Positions 63,488 through 64,000 of a DNA stretch of 64,000 nucleotides are shown one piece after another. Both the position numbers and the translations under genes were made by a program. The stretch is taken from assembly GCF_001656035.1 (NCBI RefSeq), contig NZ_CP010029.1, positions 420,410 to 484,409 on the forward strand, written 5' to 3'. Below the pieces are notes generated by a model, which was not told the DNA's origin, made no database searches, and saw only the letters and a program-made list of their open reading frames with translations. Source of the DNA: Yersinia entomophaga (lineage in GTDB: Bacteria > Pseudomonadota > Gammaproteobacteria > Enterobacterales > Enterobacteriaceae). Position 1 is the stretch's first letter, and each line of letters opens with the position of its first letter.

Positions 63488-64000
63488 GTGACACGTTATC
63501 AACAATTGGCTGATATTCTCAGCGAGCGTATTGAACAGGGTTTGTATTCTTGTGGTGAACGTTTACCTTCCGTCAGACTGCTAAGCGAGGAGCACGGCGT
63601 TAGCATCAGTACGGTCCAGCAGGCTTATCGTTCTTTGGAAAAGTGTCTATTGATAGAGGCCAGAGCCAAATCTGGCTATTTTGTGCGCGGGAATCCACGC
63701 CGTCCGGAACTGCCTGCGGTTTGCCGCCATGCTCAGAGGCCGGTAGAAATCTCGCAGTGGGAACACACGCTGGCATTTCTCCATGACAGTACCGAAGAAG
63801 ACGTATTGCATTTAGGCTCAGGTACGCCCGATAGTTCAGGCCCCGGCTTAAAGGTGCTCAGTCGGTTGCTTAGCCGCATCAGTTTGCACCAAAGTGAAGC
63901 CATCATGGCTTATGGCAGTTTGCAGGGAAGCCTGATTTTGCGCGAGCAAATTGCCCGCCTGATGCTGGATAGCGGCAATCACCAGTCAGCGGAAAATATT
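63488..64000 (+). CDS. MocR-type GntR/aminotransferase regulator, 3' end outside the window
   Basis: The first 171 codons are present. A GTG at 63488 with AGGTGG upstream starts MTRYQQLADILSERIEQGLY, a GntR winged HTH (about 5-75, with RLPSVRLLSEEHGVSISTVQ). It passes into a PLP aminotransferase-like domain (HLGSGTPDSSGPGLKVL, YGSLQGSLILREQIARLM). This is the MocR layout. Relatives sense pyridoxal phosphate or an amine and act as regulators, usually without aminotransferase activity. The gene continues beyond 64000. It may regulate the divergent DUF1127 gene, as suggested for YjiR/YjiS. Confidence 0.88.
   Translation, partial: MTRYQQLADILSERIEQGLYSCGERLPSVRLLSEEHGVSISTVQQAYRSLEKCLLIEARAKSGYFVRGNPRRPELPAVCRHAQRPVEISQWEHTLAFLHDSTEEDVLHLGSGTPDSSGPGLKVLSRLLSRISLHQSEAIMAYGSLQGSLILREQIARLMLDSGNHQSAENI

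Overview
The window is a stretch of ordinary chromosome from a member of the Enterobacterales. The folE, mgl, his, metG and udk products are close to those of E. coli. Gene order partly matches two E. coli blocks: the block containing folE, yeiB, galS, mglBAC, sanA, cdd and yohKJ, and the block containing metG, mrp, udk, dcd, asmA, yegH, galF, gnd and his. An M-box/mgtE unit, a tandem galU-galF pair and the lack of colanic-acid and O-antigen clusters set it apart from Escherichia and Salmonella. A Yersiniaceae-type genus (Rahnella, Ewingella, Rouxiella or Serratia) is my best guess, but this is inference. I saw no tRNA, rRNA, insertion sequence, prophage or CRISPR array.

Layout. 1-5.6 kb is a metal-ion block: an incomplete alpha/beta hydrolase, a CDF exporter, an M-box riboswitch ahead of a short MgtE magnesium transporter, a 30-codon mgtS gene that needs to be annotated by eye, a Fur box with twin palindromes ahead of a 62-residue membrane protein, and a second CDF exporter with a very long C-terminus. 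5.8-15 kb holds ybiT, moeA-moeB, a DUF924 gene, the glutathione-dependent formaldehyde detoxification pair, and a divergent LysR/MFS pair. 15-29 kb holds folE, yeiB, galS, mglBAC, sanA, maeA, a VOC/LysR pair, cdd and yohJK. It has textbook regulatory sites: GalR/GalS operators and CRP sites at galS and mgl, and a CRP-CytR-CRP array at cdd. 29-34.4 kb is accessory: an MFS exporter, an LVIVD beta-propeller protein beside an orphan periplasmic sugar-binding protein, and an unrecognised membrane protein.

34.5-48.6 kb holds metG, apbC, udk, dcd, asmA, dcuC, yegH, galU-like, galF and gnd. 48.8-56.2 kb is the complete his operon (hisGDCBHAFI) with its hisL leader peptide and attenuator, read on the minus strand. 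56.5-64 kb holds yeeZ, a GST, an HAD phosphatase with a possible small ORF in front, a four-gene operon (Fe(II)/2OG oxygenase plus a MetQ-MetN-MetI-type importer), a DUF1127 protein and the start of a MocR-type regulator.

The most noteworthy systems are the magnesium/iron block at 2.1-5.6 kb, with layered RNA and protein control; the oxygenase/ABC operon at 59.4-63 kb, whose substrate is unknown; and the orphan binding protein with its propeller partner at 30.6-33 kb. All functional statements rest on reading the sequence and on remembered family features. No database search was possible.
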